A DNA stretch of 13,447 bases, from assembly GCA_002291985.1 (NCBI GenBank), contig DBBB01000131.1, positions 5,443 through 18,889 on the forward strand, read 5' to 3'. Positions within the stretch are counted from its first letter, which is position 1; each line of letters starts with the position of its first letter. Source of the DNA: Firmicutes bacterium UBA995 (GTDB lineage Bacteria; Bacillota; Sulfobacillia; UBA995). A model generated the notes under the pieces. That model searched no databases. It saw only the letters and a program-made list of their open reading frames with translations, and was not told the DNA's origin. Of the stretch, positions 13,189 through 13,447 are shown piece after piece. The position numbers were made by a program, and so were the translations under genes.

Positions 13189-13388
13189 GCGGCCCCCGTC
13201 AACCCGTCCCGGCAAAGTCCAGTAGCGTGTTTCTTCTGCCCCCCGGAATTCCTCCTTCCGGCACTCACCTCCGGCGGGGAGACGATGGCCGGTTCAAGGG
13301 GCGTGGGGCGAGTGGACGGGCCGGACGACCGGGCGGTCTTGGACATGGTGCTGGCGGTGTGGCTTGTGGTAGACTGGGAGGTGAGAAG
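13189..13388. other. Gap after the DUF433 gene
   Basis: No gene recognised. A hairpin CCGGAA-TTCCTCC-TTCCGG at 13243-13261 may end the DUF433 transcript but has no T-tract. TAGACT at 13370-13375 could be a -10 box for the next gene, yet no -35 hexamer is correctly spaced (TTGGAC at 13339-13344 is too far away). Confidence 0.4.
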
Positions 13389-13447
13389 GTGGTTGTCGTG
13401 GCAGTGAAAGAGCGTGAAAGGCTGGTTGAGCTAGTGGGGCTTCTTCC
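13389..13447 (+). CDS. Start of an unidentified gene (cut by window end)
   Basis: A GGAGGTGA ribosome binding site precedes GTG at 13389, and the frame reads VVVVAVKERERLVELVGLL to the end of the window. The GTG at 13398 is an alternative start. Nineteen residues are too few to identify it; small antitoxins and some transposases begin with similar charged helices. Confidence 0.5.
   Translation, partial: MVVVAVKERERLVELVGLL

Noticed and set aside
12687..13346. A long minus-strand frame that would extend the MazF antitoxin to 306 residues
   Set aside because: The part beyond 12686 has no recognisable domain, runs antisense to the DUF433 gene, and the ATG at 12686 has an excellent GGAGGTGA site.

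Overview
The window looks like a chromosomal piece of a high-GC bacterium, most likely a member of the Bacillota (Firmicutes). This rests on strong GGAGGTGA-type ribosome binding sites, frequent GTG/TTG starts, a cinA-thpR-recA cluster, and a dedicated ECF transporter operon beside a LarA-family protein. The exact taxon is not determined by anything seen here.

Region 1 (1-2875, minus strand) is a housekeeping cluster: cinA, thpR and recA in transcription order, with recA cut by the window start. Region 2 (2876-3366) is a non-coding gap in which no known gene is recognised. Region 3 (3367-8026, minus strand) is a four-gene operon: ECF S component, tandem-ATPase fusion, EcfT, and a LarA-like nickel-pincer-nucleotide racemase/epimerase. 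The genes are tightly spaced (a 65-bp gap holding a perfect 15-bp hairpin, then 0 bp, then a 25-bp overlap). The S component belongs to no family I can name, so the import substrate and its link to the LarA-like enzyme are open.

Region 4 (about 8205-13447) is an accessory, repeat-rich scrapyard of small toxin-antitoxin (TA) modules. An intact right-hand unit (Phd/VapC on plus; fragment of a bacterial Ig-like surface protein; MazF with a ribbon-helix-helix antitoxin on minus) is partly duplicated at left. The left copy has lost most of vapC, the 22 N-terminal residues of MazF and the whole MazE-type antitoxin. Between the copies lies an MNT-HEPN pair whose HEPN gene carries an in-frame amber codon. 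It is flanked by two same-orientation remnants of an IS66-type transposase; one is next to a 24-bp perfect palindrome and a decayed group II intron 3' end (domains V-VI). At the far right are an orphan DUF433 antitoxin-like gene and the first codons of an unidentified gene.

The toxin and antitoxin genes of each module are coupled by GTGA stop-start overlaps. Good candidate promoters are visible before phd-vapC, before mazEF and before the DUF433 gene. The items most worth following are the unassigned ECF-LarA operon, the amber-interrupted HEPN gene, and the mosaic duplication history of the TA island.
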